Counted from the first letter of the stretch, positions 1-9,407 are shown. The stretch: DNA of 64,000 bases from Arthrobacter castelli DSM 16402 (GCF_000430705.1 NZ_AUMN01000006.1:62001-126000), one strand, 5' to 3'. The notes: a model not told the origin generated them from the sequence alone. Made by a program: numbers and translations.

Positions 1-1
1 G

Positions 2-490
2 GCGGAGAACCAGGATGCGCTGCGGTTGGTGCGCCAGCATACGACGACGCCGCTGGCCATCGGCGAGGTCTTCAACACGGTCTACGACTTCCAGACGCTG
101 ATCCGCGAGCAGCTGATCGACTACGTCCGCGCCGCCTCCACCCACTTCGGTGGCATCTCGCCGCTGAAGAAGGTGATGGATTACGCCGCGCTGTACCAGA
201 TCCGCTCCGGCTTCCACGGCCCGACCGACGTCTCTCCGGTGGGACTGGCCGCCCAGTCGCATGTCGGGCTGGCGATCCACAACTTCGGCATCCAGGAGTA
301 CATGGAGCACAGCGAGGCCACGAATTCGGTGTTCGAACAGTCGCTGAATTTCGCGGACGGCTACCTGCACCCCGGGGACAAGCCGGGCCTCGGCGTCGAA
401 CTGAACGAAGAAGCAGCGGCACGTTTCGAGTACCAGCGTGCCTACCTGCCCTACAACCGGCTCGCCGACGGCACGGTCCATGACTGGTAA
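2..490 (+). CDS. manD: D-mannonate dehydratase / RspA-type enolase-superfamily protein, C-terminal part
   Basis: The reading frame is already open at base 2, so the gene starts upstream of the window; about 162 C-terminal residues are present. They match the C-terminus of the ManD/RspA group of the enolase superfamily. The barrel strand ending in PLAIGE, the HFGGISPLKK region, and the closing segment with FHGPTDVSPVG and NFGIQEYMEH are all typical. Family members dehydrate D-mannonate (or D-gluconate, weakly) to 2-keto-3-deoxygluconate, but many have little or unknown activity, so the substrate is not certain. The following gluconokinase gene starts inside the last codons, which suggests co-transcription and a sugar-acid role. 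Confidence 0.85.
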   Translation, partial: AENQDALRLVRQHTTTPLAIGEVFNTVYDFQTLIREQLIDYVRAASTHFGGISPLKKVMDYAALYQIRSGFHGPTDVSPVGLAAQSHVGLAIHNFGIQEYMEHSEATNSVFEQSLNFADGYLHPGDKPGLGVELNEEAAARFEYQRAYLPYNRLADGTVHDW

Positions 491-1037
491 AGTCCAGCCG
501 GTGAGCGAACCAAATGCGGGCCACCAGATTGTGGTCATGGGAGTATCCGGCAGCGGCAAGAGCACTATCGGCGCGCTGATCGCCGACGCTCTGGGGGTGA
601 ACTTCGTCGATGGCGACAGCCTCCACCCGATGGACAATGTCGCCAAGATGGCCGCCGGCGAACCGCTGACCGATACCGACCGCTGGCCCTGGCTGGCCAC
701 GGTGGGCCAGGAGCTGGACGCAGCGGGCAGCACCGGACTGGTGGTTGCTTGCTCGGCCCTGAAGCGCTCCTACCGGACGGCGATCCTGGCCGACGCTCCT
801 GCAGCGGTATTCGTCCACCTGGATGGTTCCCGCCAGGTGCTGTCTTCGCGGATGGAGGGTCGCAGCGACCACTTCATGCCCCCGGCGCTGCTGGAATCGC
901 AGTTGGCGACGCTTCAGCGGCTTCAGCCGGCCGAACCCGGGTTCACCACGGATATCGACCGCCCGGTGGCCGACATCGTCGACGCCGCACTGGCTCAACT
1001 GGCCGGCCAGGCGGCTCCGGCAACTCCGCCGTCCTGA
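480..1037 (+). CDS. gntK: Gluconokinase (GntK family)
   Basis: Encodes 185 residues, the usual size for the small P-loop gluconokinases that phosphorylate D-gluconate to 6-phosphogluconate. The Walker A motif GVSGSGKST lies at residues 21-29. It is followed by the family's DGDSLHP segment, the DTDRWPWL segment and VACSALKRSYR. The ATG at 480 overlaps the end of the mannonate dehydratase gene by 11 bases and suggests translational coupling; a GTG at 501 is an alternative start that would remove seven residues. The pairing with a sugar-acid dehydratase fits hexonate catabolism. The 228 bases that follow hold no recognisable gene. Confidence 0.9.
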   Translation: MTGKVQPVSEPNAGHQIVVMGVSGSGKSTIGALIADALGVNFVDGDSLHPMDNVAKMAAGEPLTDTDRWPWLATVGQELDAAGSTGLVVACSALKRSYRTAILADAPAAVFVHLDGSRQVLSSRMEGRSDHFMPPALLESQLATLQRLQPAEPGFTTDIDRPVADIVDAALAQLAGQAAPATPPS

Positions 1038-1265
1038 CCGCTTTGTGCGTGGATGTTCGGGCGGGGAGTAAGTCAGACGAAAAAAGCGCGGTTTGTACCT
1101 GGAAGCCGCAGTTTTACTCCCGGCAGGAACGCAAACGGCGAAATCGATCAATCGACGGTGCCTGCCAACGGTGCCTGCACGCGCCACCCGCCCCGCGCCG
1201 ACCGCCGCCGTTCGCCTTGAGGGGAAGTGCGCGTGGCACGGTCTGTGGTTTGGCAGAATAAGGGT

Positions 1266-1823
1266 ATGCATCCTCCAGGCGCCGACAGTTCAATGAATTC
1301 GTCCTCCGGCACGAGGAAGGGCATACTCTTCGGCAGAGGCAGCGGCCTGGGAATGGCCGTCATCGCCGTAGTGTTCCTGGTCGCCCTCGTCTTTGCCGCC
1401 AACCAGAACGACGTGATCGGCTGGATTATCGCCCTTGTCGCATTCGGCTGGCTGCTGCTGGCCACCTTCATCGTGGTGAGCATCCGCCGGGCCGCAAAGT
1501 TCGGTGCGGACCAGGTGCGCCAGGCCCAGGACAATATGCGCAGCGCCAGTGGACAGGCGCCGTCGTCGTCATCGTCCGGCCACGGCAGCACCCGGTTGGT
1601 GCAGGATCAGCCGGCTGCCGGGGCCAACGCCATGCGGGACCAGAAGCTGGACCACAGCTTCAAGATCATCCAGGTGCAGGCCCGGGTGGTCGAAGAGAAC
1701 CTCGGCAAGGACGCGGACGCGGTGTCCAGGGCGTTGGAAACCATCAATATCACGGCCCACAACGGTAAAGGCCTGTTGGGCGGCGACGACGGCGGCCCCA
1801 TCAGCGGCAAGGTGGTCGACTGA
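1266..1823 (+). CDS. Conserved hypothetical membrane protein with two TM segments
   Basis: About 185 residues. A short polar N-terminus is followed by two hydrophobic segments at about residues 25-45 (MAVIAVVFLVALVFAAN) and 50-70 (WIIALVAFGWLLLATFIVV). After these come a Ser-rich stretch (SSSSS) and a polar C-terminal domain with a predicted helical part (QVQARVVEENLGKDADAVSRA). No family with known function was recognised. The start is uncertain: AAGGG just before 1266 could be a weak ribosome site, and an ATG at 1293 is also possible. It stands alone between gluconokinase and exonuclease III. Confidence 0.6.
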   Translation: MHPPGADSSMNSSSGTRKGILFGRGSGLGMAVIAVVFLVALVFAANQNDVIGWIIALVAFGWLLLATFIVVSIRRAAKFGADQVRQAQDNMRSASGQAPSSSSSGHGSTRLVQDQPAAGANAMRDQKLDHSFKIIQVQARVVEENLGKDADAVSRALETINITAHNGKGLLGGDDGGPISGKVVD

Positions 1824-1831
1824 GGTGACGG

Positions 1832-1837
1832 TAAGGT
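1832..1837 (+). promoter_or_regulatory. -10 element of xthA, leaderless mRNA
   Basis: TAAGGT fits the actinobacterial TANNNT -10 consensus and ends seven bases before the GTG start. Transcription would therefore begin at the start codon itself. No Shine-Dalgarno sequence is visible. Confidence 0.5.
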
Positions 1838-1844
1838 AGTACGG

Positions 1845-2687
1845 GTGGAATCGGCATCGACAGTAACCAACGAATCTGCACATCTGCGTATCGCATCGGT
1901 CAACGTCAACGGCATCCGCGCGGCCTTCCGGCGCGGCATGGCTCAGTGGCTCGACGACCGCGGCATCGACATCCTCTGCCTGCAGGAAGTCCGCGCCCCC
2001 GACGCCGTGGTGCACGACCTGCTCGGCGACGCCTGGCACGTTGTGCACGCCGAAGCGACTGACAAGGGCCGCGCCGGGGTGGCGATCGCATCGAAGCTGG
2101 AACCGGCGGCAACACGCCTGCATATCGGCGACGAATACTTCGCCACTGCCGGACGCTGGGTCGAATCCGACTTTGAGGTGCCGCTGCCGGCAGGCGGGAC
2201 CACCACCTTCACCGTGGCCAGTGCCTACGTCCACTCCGGGGAGGTCGGGACCCCCAAACAGGAGGACAAGTACCGCTTCCTGGATGCGATGACCCAGCGG
2301 CTGCCGGAACTGCAGGCAGCCAGCGACCACGCGCTGGTGGTCGGCGACCTCAACGTGGGCCACACCGAACGGGACATCAAAAACTGGAAGGGCAACCTGA
2401 AGAAGTCAGGCTTCCTGCCGGACGAACGCGAATACTTCGACCGGTTCTTCGGCGACGTCGGCTTCTCCGACGTCGCCCGCCGGCTGGCCGGTGAGGTGGA
2501 CGGACCATACACCTGGTGGTCCTGGCGGGGGAAGGCATTCGACAACGACACCGGTTGGCGTATCGACTACCAGATGGCCACCGAGGCGCTGGCGGATTCG
2601 GCGGTGGACGCCGTCGTCGACCGTGCCCCGGCGTACGACCAGCGGTTCTCGGACCACGCCCCGCTGGTTGTCGATTACCGTTTGTAA
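1845..2687 (+). CDS. xthA: Exodeoxyribonuclease III (AP endonuclease family)
   Basis: 280 residues, matching the ExoIII/EEP family. Visible motifs are VNVNGIRA (residues 19-26), LCLQEVRA with the metal-binding Glu at 48, GDLNVGHTERDIKNWKG (the Asp/Asn pair of the active site) and DHAPLVVDY at the C-terminus with the catalytic Asp-His. The enzyme cleaves at abasic sites and trims 3' ends during base-excision repair in the cytoplasm. The GTG start is preceded at seven bases by a TAAGGT -10 element, so the mRNA is probably leaderless. trpS follows 70 bases downstream, an order common in actinobacteria. Confidence 0.93.
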   Translation: MESASTVTNESAHLRIASVNVNGIRAAFRRGMAQWLDDRGIDILCLQEVRAPDAVVHDLLGDAWHVVHAEATDKGRAGVAIASKLEPAATRLHIGDEYFATAGRWVESDFEVPLPAGGTTTFTVASAYVHSGEVGTPKQEDKYRFLDAMTQRLPELQAASDHALVVGDLNVGHTERDIKNWKGNLKKSGFLPDEREYFDRFFGDVGFSDVARRLAGEVDGPYTWWSWRGKAFDNDTGWRIDYQMATEALADSAVDAVVDRAPAYDQRFSDHAPLVVDYRL

Positions 2688-2757
2688 TTCTTTTCCATTT
2701 GCCCGAAAGGCCCTTCCCCTCACCGGGAGCGGCAACGATTCCTGAGAGTATAAACCT

Positions 2758-3798
2758 ATGGATCCCATCCAACCAGCGCCTGAACGGCCCCGGGTCTTGT
2801 CCGGCATGCAGCCGTCGGCGGACTCCCTGCACCTGGGAAACTACGTCGGGGCACTGCTGAACTGGGTCCGGATGCAACAGCAGTACGATGCGTACTTCTT
2901 CATCCCGGACCTGCACGCCATTACCGTTGCACAGGACCCGGCGGACCTGGCCAAGCGCACGCGGGTGACCGCTGCGCAGTACATCGCCGGTGGCGTGGAT
3001 ATCGACAAGTGCACGCTGTTTGTGCAGTCCCACGTCCCCGAACACACCCAACTGGCGTGGGTGCTCAACTGCATCACCGGCTTTGGCGAAGCGTCGCGGA
3101 TGACGCAGTTCAAGGACAAGTTCCAGAAACAGGGCGCGGACCAGGCCAGCGTTGGGCTGTTCACCTACCCGGTGCTGCAGGCCGCCGACATCCTGCTCTA
3201 CCAGCCCCACGGCGTCCCGGTGGGCGAGGACCAGCGCCAGCACGTGGAACTCAGCCGTGATCTGGCCCAGCGCTTCAACACCCGCTTCGGGGAAACGTTC
3301 GTGGTGCCGCAGGCATTCATTCAGCAGGAATCGGCCCGGATCTTCGATCTGCAGAATCCGACGTCGAAAATGTCCAAGTCGGCCGGCTCGCCGGCCGGGT
3401 TGATCAACCTGCTGGACGAACCGAAGGTTACCGCCAAGCGGATCAAGTCGGCCGTGACCGACGACGGCACTGAGGTCAGGTTCGATCGGGAGGAAAAGCC
3501 CGGCGTGTCCAACCTGCTGTCCATCTATTCGGCCCTGAGCGGCCGCACGGTCGCTCAACTGGAGGAGGACTACACGGGAAAGATGTACGGCCACCTCAAG
3601 ACGGACCTGGCCGAGGTGGTCACCGACTTCGTCACGCCGGTGCGCGAACGGGCCAACGAGCTGCTGGACGATCCGGCCGAACTCGACCGGCTGTTGGCAG
3701 TGGGCGCGTCCCGGGCCCGGAAGATGGCCTCCCAAACGCTGGCGCAGGTCTATGAACGCGTTGGCTTCCTGCCCCAGCCGGCGGGCGACACCTACTAG
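2758..3798 (+). CDS. trpS: Tryptophanyl-tRNA synthetase
   Basis: 346 residues, a class I aminoacyl-tRNA synthetase of the usual bacterial TrpRS size. The HIGH-type signature appears as SLHLGNY (residues 23-29), and KMSKS is present with its first Lys at 204. [18 protein letters not shown] is the typical Trp-site region. It charges tRNA-Trp with tryptophan using ATP. The ATG start follows the exonuclease gene without an obvious terminator, so the two may be co-transcribed. Confidence 0.95.
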   Translation: MDPIQPAPERPRVLSGMQPSADSLHLGNYVGALLNWVRMQQQYDAYFFIPDLHAITVAQDPADLAKRTRVTAAQYIAGGVDIDKCTLFVQSHVPEHTQLAWVLNCITGFGEASRMTQFKDKFQKQGADQASVGLFTYPVLQAADILLYQPHGVPVGEDQRQHVELSRDLAQRFNTRFGETFVVPQAFIQQESARIFDLQNPTSKMSKSAGSPAGLINLLDEPKVTAKRIKSAVTDDGTEVRFDREEKPGVSNLLSIYSALSGRTVAQLEEDYTGKMYGHLKTDLAEVVTDFVTPVRERANELLDDPAELDRLLAVGASRARKMASQTLAQVYERVGFLPQPAGDTY

Positions 3799-3812
3799 AG
3801 GCGTTGGCCCAG

Positions 3813-3818
3813 TAAGAT
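3813..3818 (+). promoter_or_regulatory. -10 element for the 2H phosphoesterase gene, leaderless
   Basis: TAAGAT is followed by seven bases and then ATG at 3826. The upstream ATG at 3817 lies inside this element, which favours 3826 as the real start. Confidence 0.45.
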
Positions 3819-3825
3819 GTCTGCG

Positions 3826-4416
3826 ATGGACGCACGGATTCGCCGGCCAGCCTCGACGCTGGAGGTAGCGCCTCCGGCGGTGAACAGCTGCGTTGGCATT
3901 GTGATCGCCATCCCCGAACCGATGGCCGATGAACTGCGCCAGTGGCGGGCCTCGTTTGGAGATCCACTGGCCGACGTCGTCCCGGCTCACATCACGCTGG
4001 TCACCACCACCGAATACGACGACTGGGACGCCACGGTGGACCATGTGCGCCAGGTGGCCGGGCGGCAGGCGTCGTTCCGGGTGCGGATCCGCGGCACGGG
4101 TTCCTTCCGGCCGATCTCGCCGGTGGTGTACCTCAATGTCACCGACGGTTTCGATGATTGCGTGCGTCTGCATCGGCGGCTGCAGGACGGGCCGCTGCGG
4201 CGCGAATTGCCTTTCGCATACCATCCGCACGTCACGGTCGCCCACGACGTCGGCGATGAAAGCATGGACAAGGCAGAAGACCTGTTGCGGTCATACGATG
4301 CCAGCTTCGACATCAGTACCATGGGACTCTACGAACACGAGAATAATGGTGTGTGGAGACTACGGGAAGAGTTGAACTTTGGCGGTAAAAACCCGGACCC
4401 GGAACCCGGCTCTTAA
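3826..4416 (+). CDS. 2'-5' RNA ligase family protein (2H phosphoesterase)
   Basis: 196 residues with the two HxT motifs that define the 2H phosphoesterase/LigT superfamily: HITLV (His 55) and HVTVAHD (His 135). Members ligate or hydrolyse 2',5' or cyclic phosphodiester bonds in RNA or nucleotides; the substrate here cannot be told. The start at 3826 is chosen because a TAAGAT -10 box sits seven bases upstream; an in-frame ATG at 3817 would add three residues. The 3' end overlaps the start of the BrkB-like gene by 38 bases, so the two are probably translated from one message. Confidence 0.82.
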   Translation: MDARIRRPASTLEVAPPAVNSCVGIVIAIPEPMADELRQWRASFGDPLADVVPAHITLVTTTEYDDWDATVDHVRQVAGRQASFRVRIRGTGSFRPISPVVYLNVTDGFDDCVRLHRRLQDGPLRRELPFAYHPHVTVAHDVGDESMDKAEDLLRSYDASFDISTMGLYEHENNGVWRLREELNFGGKNPDPEPGS

Positions 4417-5485
4417 GAAGACTGCGGGAAATGAACCACCCGCACCTACCGAACGGGCCCGGCTCAAGGTCACCGCGCTGGACAAGCGCCGGGCGATCGG
4501 CAAGGCCAAGCGGGAGGGCAAGGGCTTCGTCGGCGTCGCCCTGGCGACCCTGATGTGGCTGCTCGCCAAGGTCAACACCCTCAAGCCGATGCGTTCCTTC
4601 AAGCTGTACGCGCAGCGGCATGGTCCGCTGATGGCGGCCGGCATTTCCTACAACATGTTCTTCGCCGTTGCTGCGATGCTGGTGGCCGGATTTTCCATCC
4701 TGTCGATCGTTGCCGCCGGGAACCGGGAATTCCAGCAGCTGATCGTCTCAGGCATCGACCGGCAGGTGCCCAAGCTGATTGACACCGGCGAGGGAGGGTT
4801 GGCGACCCCGGAGCAATTGTTCAGCACGGGAGGGGCGCTGAGCATCACACTGGTGATCTCCACGTTGACGATGCTCTATACAGCGCTGCGCTGGATCAGC
4901 AGCCTGCGCGAGGGTATGCGCGGGGTGTTCGACCTGTTGCCGCTGCAGTTGAATGTGGTGCTGGCCAAACTAAAGGATTTGGGCACGCTGGTCATTCTTG
5001 CCATCGCCATGGTGGTGACCCTGGGCGTGGGCGTGGTGGCCAACACCTTGCTGGATACCATTATCGACTTATTGAACCTGGGGGCGTTCGCAGGTGTCCT
5101 CACCCAGGTGGCGGGAACCCTGGTCATGCTGCTGCTCGATATGGTGGTGGCGGTGATTATGTTCCGGCTGGCGTCGGGCATCAAGATGCCGCGCCTGGCG
5201 ATTTTCCAGGCCTCCCTGCTGGCCGCCATCGGCAGCACGGTGCTGCGGACGTTCAGCACCCAGCTGCTGGGCTCGGCCGGGGACAACCCATTGCTCGCGC
5301 CGTTTGCGGTGATTCTGGGACTGTTCGTCTGGTTCTTCCTGCTCAGCCAGGTGTATTTGATTTCCACCGCCTGGGGTGCGGTGACCACTGCCGACGTCGA
5401 GGCGTCCCGTGCGCGCAACGGGAAGGACCGGCTGCCCTCGCTGCGCCAGCGCGCGCGGGAGGCCGCAGCCGCCAAGCGCGCCTGA
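4379..5485 (+). CDS. YihY/BrkB-family inner-membrane protein
   Basis: 368 residues. A basic N-terminal region of about 70 residues is followed by six hydrophobic segments between about residues 90 and 335, and then a charged C-terminus rich in Arg and Ala. MAAGISYNMFFAVAAMLVAGFSIL and the later IMFRLASG region are typical of YihY/virulence-factor BrkB proteins. The family was once misnamed as ribonuclease BN and its role is unknown. TTG is taken as the start because it has GGAAGAG about nine bases upstream and no better in-frame start exists. It overlaps the preceding gene. Confidence 0.82.
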   Translation: MAVKTRTRNPALKKTAGNEPPAPTERARLKVTALDKRRAIGKAKREGKGFVGVALATLMWLLAKVNTLKPMRSFKLYAQRHGPLMAAGISYNMFFAVAAMLVAGFSILSIVAAGNREFQQLIVSGIDRQVPKLIDTGEGGLATPEQLFSTGGALSITLVISTLTMLYTALRWISSLREGMRGVFDLLPLQLNVVLAKLKDLGTLVILAIAMVVTLGVGVVANTLLDTIIDLLNLGAFAGVLTQVAGTLVMLLLDMVVAVIMFRLASGIKMPRLAIFQASLLAAIGSTVLRTFSTQLLGSAGDNPLLAPFAVILGLFVWFFLLSQVYLISTAWGAVTTADVEASRARNGKDRLPSLRQRAREAAAAKRA

Positions 5486-5530
5486 CGCCCCAGCCAGCAC
5501 AGTGCCCGCAGGGAGCTGCTCTACCGGCTG

Positions 5531-6301
5531 CTATTCGTCGTCGAGCTCCAGGTACTGGTCAGCCCAGGCGGAGACGATGTTGGCAGCGCGGCGGGCATCG
5601 CCGCGTCCCAGCAGCAAGTGGTCGCTGCCCTCCAGCGAAATGAAGGACTTGGGATGGCGGGCCGCATTGAAGATTCTTCCCGCATTCTCGATCCCGACCT
5701 GGTTGTCGGTAGGGGAGTGCATCACCAGCAAGGGCCGCCGCAAGGTCTCGATCCGGGTGGTCAGATCGTGGCTGCGCAGGTCCTCCAGCAGCTCCTTGCG
5801 GACGTTCAGGCTCCGGCCGCCGACCTTGATTTCGGCGCTGCCTTCGTCAAAGATTTCGTCCATCACCGGCTCGAATGCGTGCTCCAGGTGCGCCGGATCG
5901 TAGGGCGCGCCGATCGTGACGAAGGCGTCGATCTCGTCCAGGTTCTGCGCCGCGGACAGGATCGCGGCGCCGCCGAGCGAGTGGCCGACCACCAGCGAGA
6001 GGGTGCGCCCCTGGGACTTCATGAACTCGGCCGCATATTCGATGTTGGCCACGTTGTTGCTGAACGTCGCGTCGGCGAAGTCGCCCTCCGAATCGCCCAG
6101 GCCGGTGAAATCGAACCGCAGCGAGCCGATGCCGGCTTTGGCCAAGGCCTTGGACGTGCGCGAGGCTGCGGGGCTGTCCTTGCCCAATGTGAAACCGTGG
6201 ACCATCAGCGCATAGGCGCGCAGGCCGCCGTCGGGCAGGTCCAGTTTCCCGGACAGCTTGTTGCCGTTGGTCCCTTCGAACGTGACGTTTTCGGTTGGCA
6301 T
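5531..6301 (-). CDS. Alpha/beta hydrolase (serine hydrolase of unknown substrate)
   Basis: 256 residues with the alpha/beta-hydrolase fold. The oxyanion segment is VHGFTLG, the nucleophile elbow is GHSLGG (Ser 108), and a plausible acid (Asp 199, in SPTDNQVG) and His 228 (in EGSDHLLLG) complete the triad. It resembles the small bacterial esterases often paired with OsmC domains, but no OsmC domain is present here. It is encoded just downstream of sdhB on the same strand, with a gap of about 13 bases, and may be the last gene of the sdh transcript. Confidence 0.82.
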   Translation of the reverse strand: MPTENVTFEGTNGNKLSGKLDLPDGGLRAYALMVHGFTLGKDSPAASRTSKALAKAGIGSLRFDFTGLGDSEGDFADATFSNNVANIEYAAEFMKSQGRTLSLVVGHSLGGAAILSAAQNLDEIDAFVTIGAPYDPAHLEHAFEPVMDEIFDEGSAEIKVGGRSLNVRKELLEDLRSHDLTTRIETLRRPLLVMHSPTDNQVGIENAGRIFNAARHPKSFISLEGSDHLLLGRGDARRAANIVSAWADQYLELDDE

Positions 6302-6314
6302 GAACCCCTCCTGC

Positions 6315-7109
6315 TTAGACCTTACGCGACAGGATAGCCTGCTTCACCTCGGAGATGGCCTTGGTGACCTGGATGCCGCGTGGACATGCATCGGTGCAGT
6401 TGAAGGTGGTGCGGCACCGCCACACGCCTTCCTTGTCGTTGAGCACTTCCAGGCGCATGTCGCCGGCGTCGTCGCGGGAGTCGAAAATGAAGCGGTGGGC
6501 GTTCACAATCGCCGCCGGACCGAAGTACTGGCCGTCCGTCCAAAAGACCGGGCATGACGAGGTGCAGGCCGCGCACAGGATGCATTTGGTGGTGTCATCG
6601 AAACGCTCGCGCTCCTCGGCCGACTGCAGCCGCTCCTTGCTGGGAGGGGCGCTTTCGTTCATCAGGAACGGCATGATCTCCCGGTAGGACTGGAAGAAGG
6701 GTTCCATGTCCACGATCAGGTCCTTCTCCACCGGCAGGCCCTTGATCGGCTCAACGGTGATCGGCTTGGAGGTGTTGAGGTCCTTCAACAGCACCTTGCA
6801 GGCCAGCCGGTTGTGCCCGTTGATCCGCATCGCGTCGGAGCCGCAGACGCCGTGGGCGCAGGAGCGCCGGAAGCTGACGGAACCGTCCATCTCCCATTTG
6901 ACCTTGTGCAGGGCGTCCAGCACGCGGTCGGTGCCGTACATGGTCACCTGGAAGTCGTCCCAGTAGGCCTCGTCGTAGAACTCAGGGAGGTAGCGGCGCA
7001 CCCTCAGGGTGATGTCGAACGAGGGAATCTCCCCGCTGCCGGCGACGCTGTCCGGGAGCTCAACCTTGGAGGCCGGCTCTGCTGATTCGTCTTTAGTCTC
7101 AGTGGGCAT
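6315..7109 (-). CDS. sdhB: Succinate dehydrogenase iron-sulfur subunit
   Basis: 264 residues. The N-terminal plant-type ferredoxin domain has Cys 84, Cys 89 and Cys 104 with Asp 92 in the usual place of the fourth Cys of the [2Fe-2S] site. The C-terminal domain has CxxCxxCxxxC (Cys 176, 179, 182, 186) and a second Cys cluster (CRTTFNCTDACP) for the [4Fe-4S] and [3Fe-4S] centres. It passes electrons from the SdhA flavin to the membrane quinone site. Its start codon overlaps the sdhA stop codon (TAATG), consistent with coupled translation. Confidence 0.96.
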   Translation of the reverse strand: MPTETKDESAEPASKVELPDSVAGSGEIPSFDITLRVRRYLPEFYDEAYWDDFQVTMYGTDRVLDALHKVKWEMDGSVSFRRSCAHGVCGSDAMRINGHNRLACKVLLKDLNTSKPITVEPIKGLPVEKDLIVDMEPFFQSYREIMPFLMNESAPPSKERLQSAEERERFDDTTKCILCAACTSSCPVFWTDGQYFGPAAIVNAHRFIFDSRDDAGDMRLEVLNDKEGVWRCRTTFNCTDACPRGIQVTKAISEVKQAILSRKV

Positions 7110-8881
7110 TAGTACTTACGCTCCATCGGCTTGTAACGGGTGAATTCCACCGGCTTCGTCGCCAGGCGAATGCCGGGAACATCGGCCTCTGTAGCTGCAG
7201 GGTCGAGGTAGGCCATGGAATGTTCCATGAAGTTCTCGTCGTCGCGGTCCGGGAAGTCCTCCCGGTAGTGGCCGCCGCGGGATTCCTTCCGGTGCAGCGC
7301 GGCCGCCGTCGTGACCCGTGCCAGGTCCAGCAGGATCCCCAGTTCGACTGCTTCCAGCAGGTCGAGGTTGTACCGCTTGCCCTTGTCCTGGACGGTGATG
7401 CGCATGTACCGCTCCTTCAGCGCGTCAATGTCGCCGACGGCCTTCTTGAGGGTATCTGCGGTGCGGAACACCTGCACGTTGGTGTCCATGGTCTCCTGCA
7501 GCTCCTTGCGGATGGCGCCCACCCGCTCGGTGCCTTCGGAACCGCGCACGGCGTCCAGCAGGGTGGCCGTGTAGGACTCCGGGTCTTCGGGCAGGTCGAC
7601 GAATTCCGCCGTCTGCGAGTACTCGGCCGCGGCAATGCCGGCGCGCTTGCCGAAGACGTTGATGTCCAGCAGGGAGTTGGTGCCCAACCGGTTGGAGCCG
7701 TGCACGGAGACGCAGGCCACCTCGCCGGCGGCGTAGAGGCCGGGGATGGTGCTCTCGTTGGTCTGCAGCACCTCGGCGGAGATGTTGGTGGGGATCCCGC
7801 CCATGTTGTAGTGCGCCGTGGGGAAGACCGGGACCGGTTCGTTGTACGGCTCCACGCCCAGGTAGGTGCGGGCGAATTCTGTGATGTCCGGCAGCTTCGC
7901 GTCGATGTGCTCCGGCTCCAAGTGCGTCAGGTCCAGCAGCACGTAGTCCTTGTTCGGACCCGCCCCGCGGCCTTCGCGCACCTCGTTGGCCATCGACCGC
8001 GCGACGATGTCACGCGGGGCGAGGTCCTTAATCGTCGGCGCATACCGTTCCATGAACCGCTCGCCGTCGGCATTGCGGAGGATTCCGCCTTCACCACGCG
8101 CGGCTTCGGAGAGCAGGATGCCCAGCCCCGCCAGGCCGGTGGGGTGGAACTGGAAGAACTCCATGTCTTCGAGCGGAATGCCGCGGCGGTAGGCGATACC
8201 CATGCCGTCACCGGTGAGGGTGTGCGCGTTCGACGTGGTCTTGAAGACCTTGCCGGAGCCGCCGGTGGCGAACACGACGGACTTGGCCTGGAAGACGTGC
8301 AGTTCCCCGCTGGCCAGGTCATAGGCGACGACGCCGGCGACCCTGCGGTTGAGCTCTCCGTCGACTTCCTCGTCCACCATCAGCAGGTCGAGGACGTAGA
8401 ACTCGTTGTAGAACTCGACGTTGTGCTTGACGCAGTTTTGGTAGAGCGTCTGCAGGATCATATGGCCGGTACGGTCCGCCGCGTAGCAGGAACGGCGCAC
8501 CGGAGCCTTGCCATGGTCGCGGGTGTGGCCGCCGAAACGGCGCTGGTCGATGCGTCCTTCCGGCGTGCGGTTGAACGGCAGGCCCATCTTCTCCAGGTCG
8601 AGCACCGCGTCGATGGCTTCCTTGGCCATCACCTCCGCGGCGTCCTGGTCCACCAGGTAGTCGCCGCCCTTGATGGTGTCGAAGGTGTGCCATTCCCAGT
8701 TGTCCTCTTCGACATTGGCCAGCGCCGCGCACATGCCTCCTTGCGCGGCGCCGGTGTGCGAACGGGTGGGATAGAGCTTGGTCAGTACAGCCGTCCGTGC
8801 GCGCTGGCCGGATTCGATGGCCGCGCGCATGCCTGCACCCCCGGCGCCGACAATTACGACGTCGTACTTATGAACCTGCAT
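7109..8881 (-). CDS. sdhA: Succinate dehydrogenase flavoprotein subunit
   Basis: 590 residues. The FAD-binding GAGGAGMR motif is at 12-19, and His 42 in RSHTGAAQGG is the residue that carries covalent FAD in this family. The catalytic HPTG and RGEGG regions and the HYNMGGIPTN segment are intact. It oxidises succinate to fumarate in the TCA cycle as part of complex II on the inner face of the membrane. It lies third in the sdhC-sdhD-sdhA-sdhB operon. Confidence 0.97.
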   Translation of the reverse strand: MQVHKYDVVIVGAGGAGMRAAIESGQRARTAVLTKLYPTRSHTGAAQGGMCAALANVEEDNWEWHTFDTIKGGDYLVDQDAAEVMAKEAIDAVLDLEKMGLPFNRTPEGRIDQRRFGGHTRDHGKAPVRRSCYAADRTGHMILQTLYQNCVKHNVEFYNEFYVLDLLMVDEEVDGELNRRVAGVVAYDLASGELHVFQAKSVVFATGGSGKVFKTTSNAHTLTGDGMGIAYRRGIPLEDMEFFQFHPTGLAGLGILLSEAARGEGGILRNADGERFMERYAPTIKDLAPRDIVARSMANEVREGRGAGPNKDYVLLDLTHLEPEHIDAKLPDITEFARTYLGVEPYNEPVPVFPTAHYNMGGIPTNISAEVLQTNESTIPGLYAAGEVACVSVHGSNRLGTNSLLDINVFGKRAGIAAAEYSQTAEFVDLPEDPESYTATLLDAVRGSEGTERVGAIRKELQETMDTNVQVFRTADTLKKAVGDIDALKERYMRITVQDKGKRYNLDLLEAVELGILLDLARVTTAAALHRKESRGGHYREDFPDRDDENFMEHSMAYLDPAATEADVPGIRLATKPVEFTRYKPMERKY

Positions 8882-8935
8882 GCTTGATGCTCTTTCTGTT
8901 GAAATCAGAATCTAGTGAAGATGGACCGCTGCGCC

Positions 8936-9406
8936 TTAGGCCGAGCAGAAGGACGGGAGCAAATCAGCCGTTGCATTCGGCGGGCAGGGGTTGAAGGTGA
9001 AGATCACCAGAGTTCCCAGCACGATGATGACGGCGGAGGCCGCGAACAGGATCACCTTCAGCCAGAAGCGGGTGCTGTCCTTTTCCGCATAGTCGTTGAT
9101 GATGGTGCGCACGCCGTTGGACCCGTGCAGCATGGCGAGCCAGAGCATGGCCAGGTCCCAGACCTGCCAGAACGGATCGGCCCACTTGCCGGCCACGAAA
9201 CCGAAATCCACGGCCTGGATGCCGTTGCCGACCATCAGGTTCACGTAGAGGTGGACGAAGATCAGCACCACCAGCACGATGCCGGACATGCGCATGAACA
9301 GCCATCCGAACATCTCGAAGTTGGAGTTGCTGCCGCTGTTCCGGTTGTACTTCACACCGTCTTTGATGTTGTCGGAACTGCGCGGTGGTTGGATGGTCTG
9401 CGCCAT
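8936..9406 (-). CDS. sdhD: Succinate dehydrogenase hydrophobic membrane anchor subunit
   Basis: 156 residues with three hydrophobic segments: SGIVLVVLIFVHLYVNLM, WDLAMLWLAMLHGSNGVR and LFAASAVIIVLGTLVIFTF. His residues in the first two are candidates for haem or quinone contact. Sequence and position between sdhC and sdhA identify it as the second cytochrome b anchor of complex II. The sdhC stop codon is one base upstream of its ATG. Confidence 0.92.
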   Translation of the reverse strand: MAQTIQPPRSSDNIKDGVKYNRNSGSNSNFEMFGWLFMRMSGIVLVVLIFVHLYVNLMVGNGIQAVDFGFVAGKWADPFWQVWDLAMLWLAMLHGSNGVRTIINDYAEKDSTRFWLKVILFAASAVIIVLGTLVIFTFNPCPPNATADLLPSFCSA

Positions 9407-9407
9407 T

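Noticed and set aside
2377-4245. 622-residue minus-strand frame over xthA and trpS
   Set aside because: It is opposite two well-supported genes, has Arg/His/Pro-rich shadow composition and no known motif.
7220-8887. 555-residue open frame antisense to sdhA
   Set aside because: It lies exactly opposite sdhA and its composition (Val, His and Gly runs) is that of a GC-rich shadow frame; no domain is visible.
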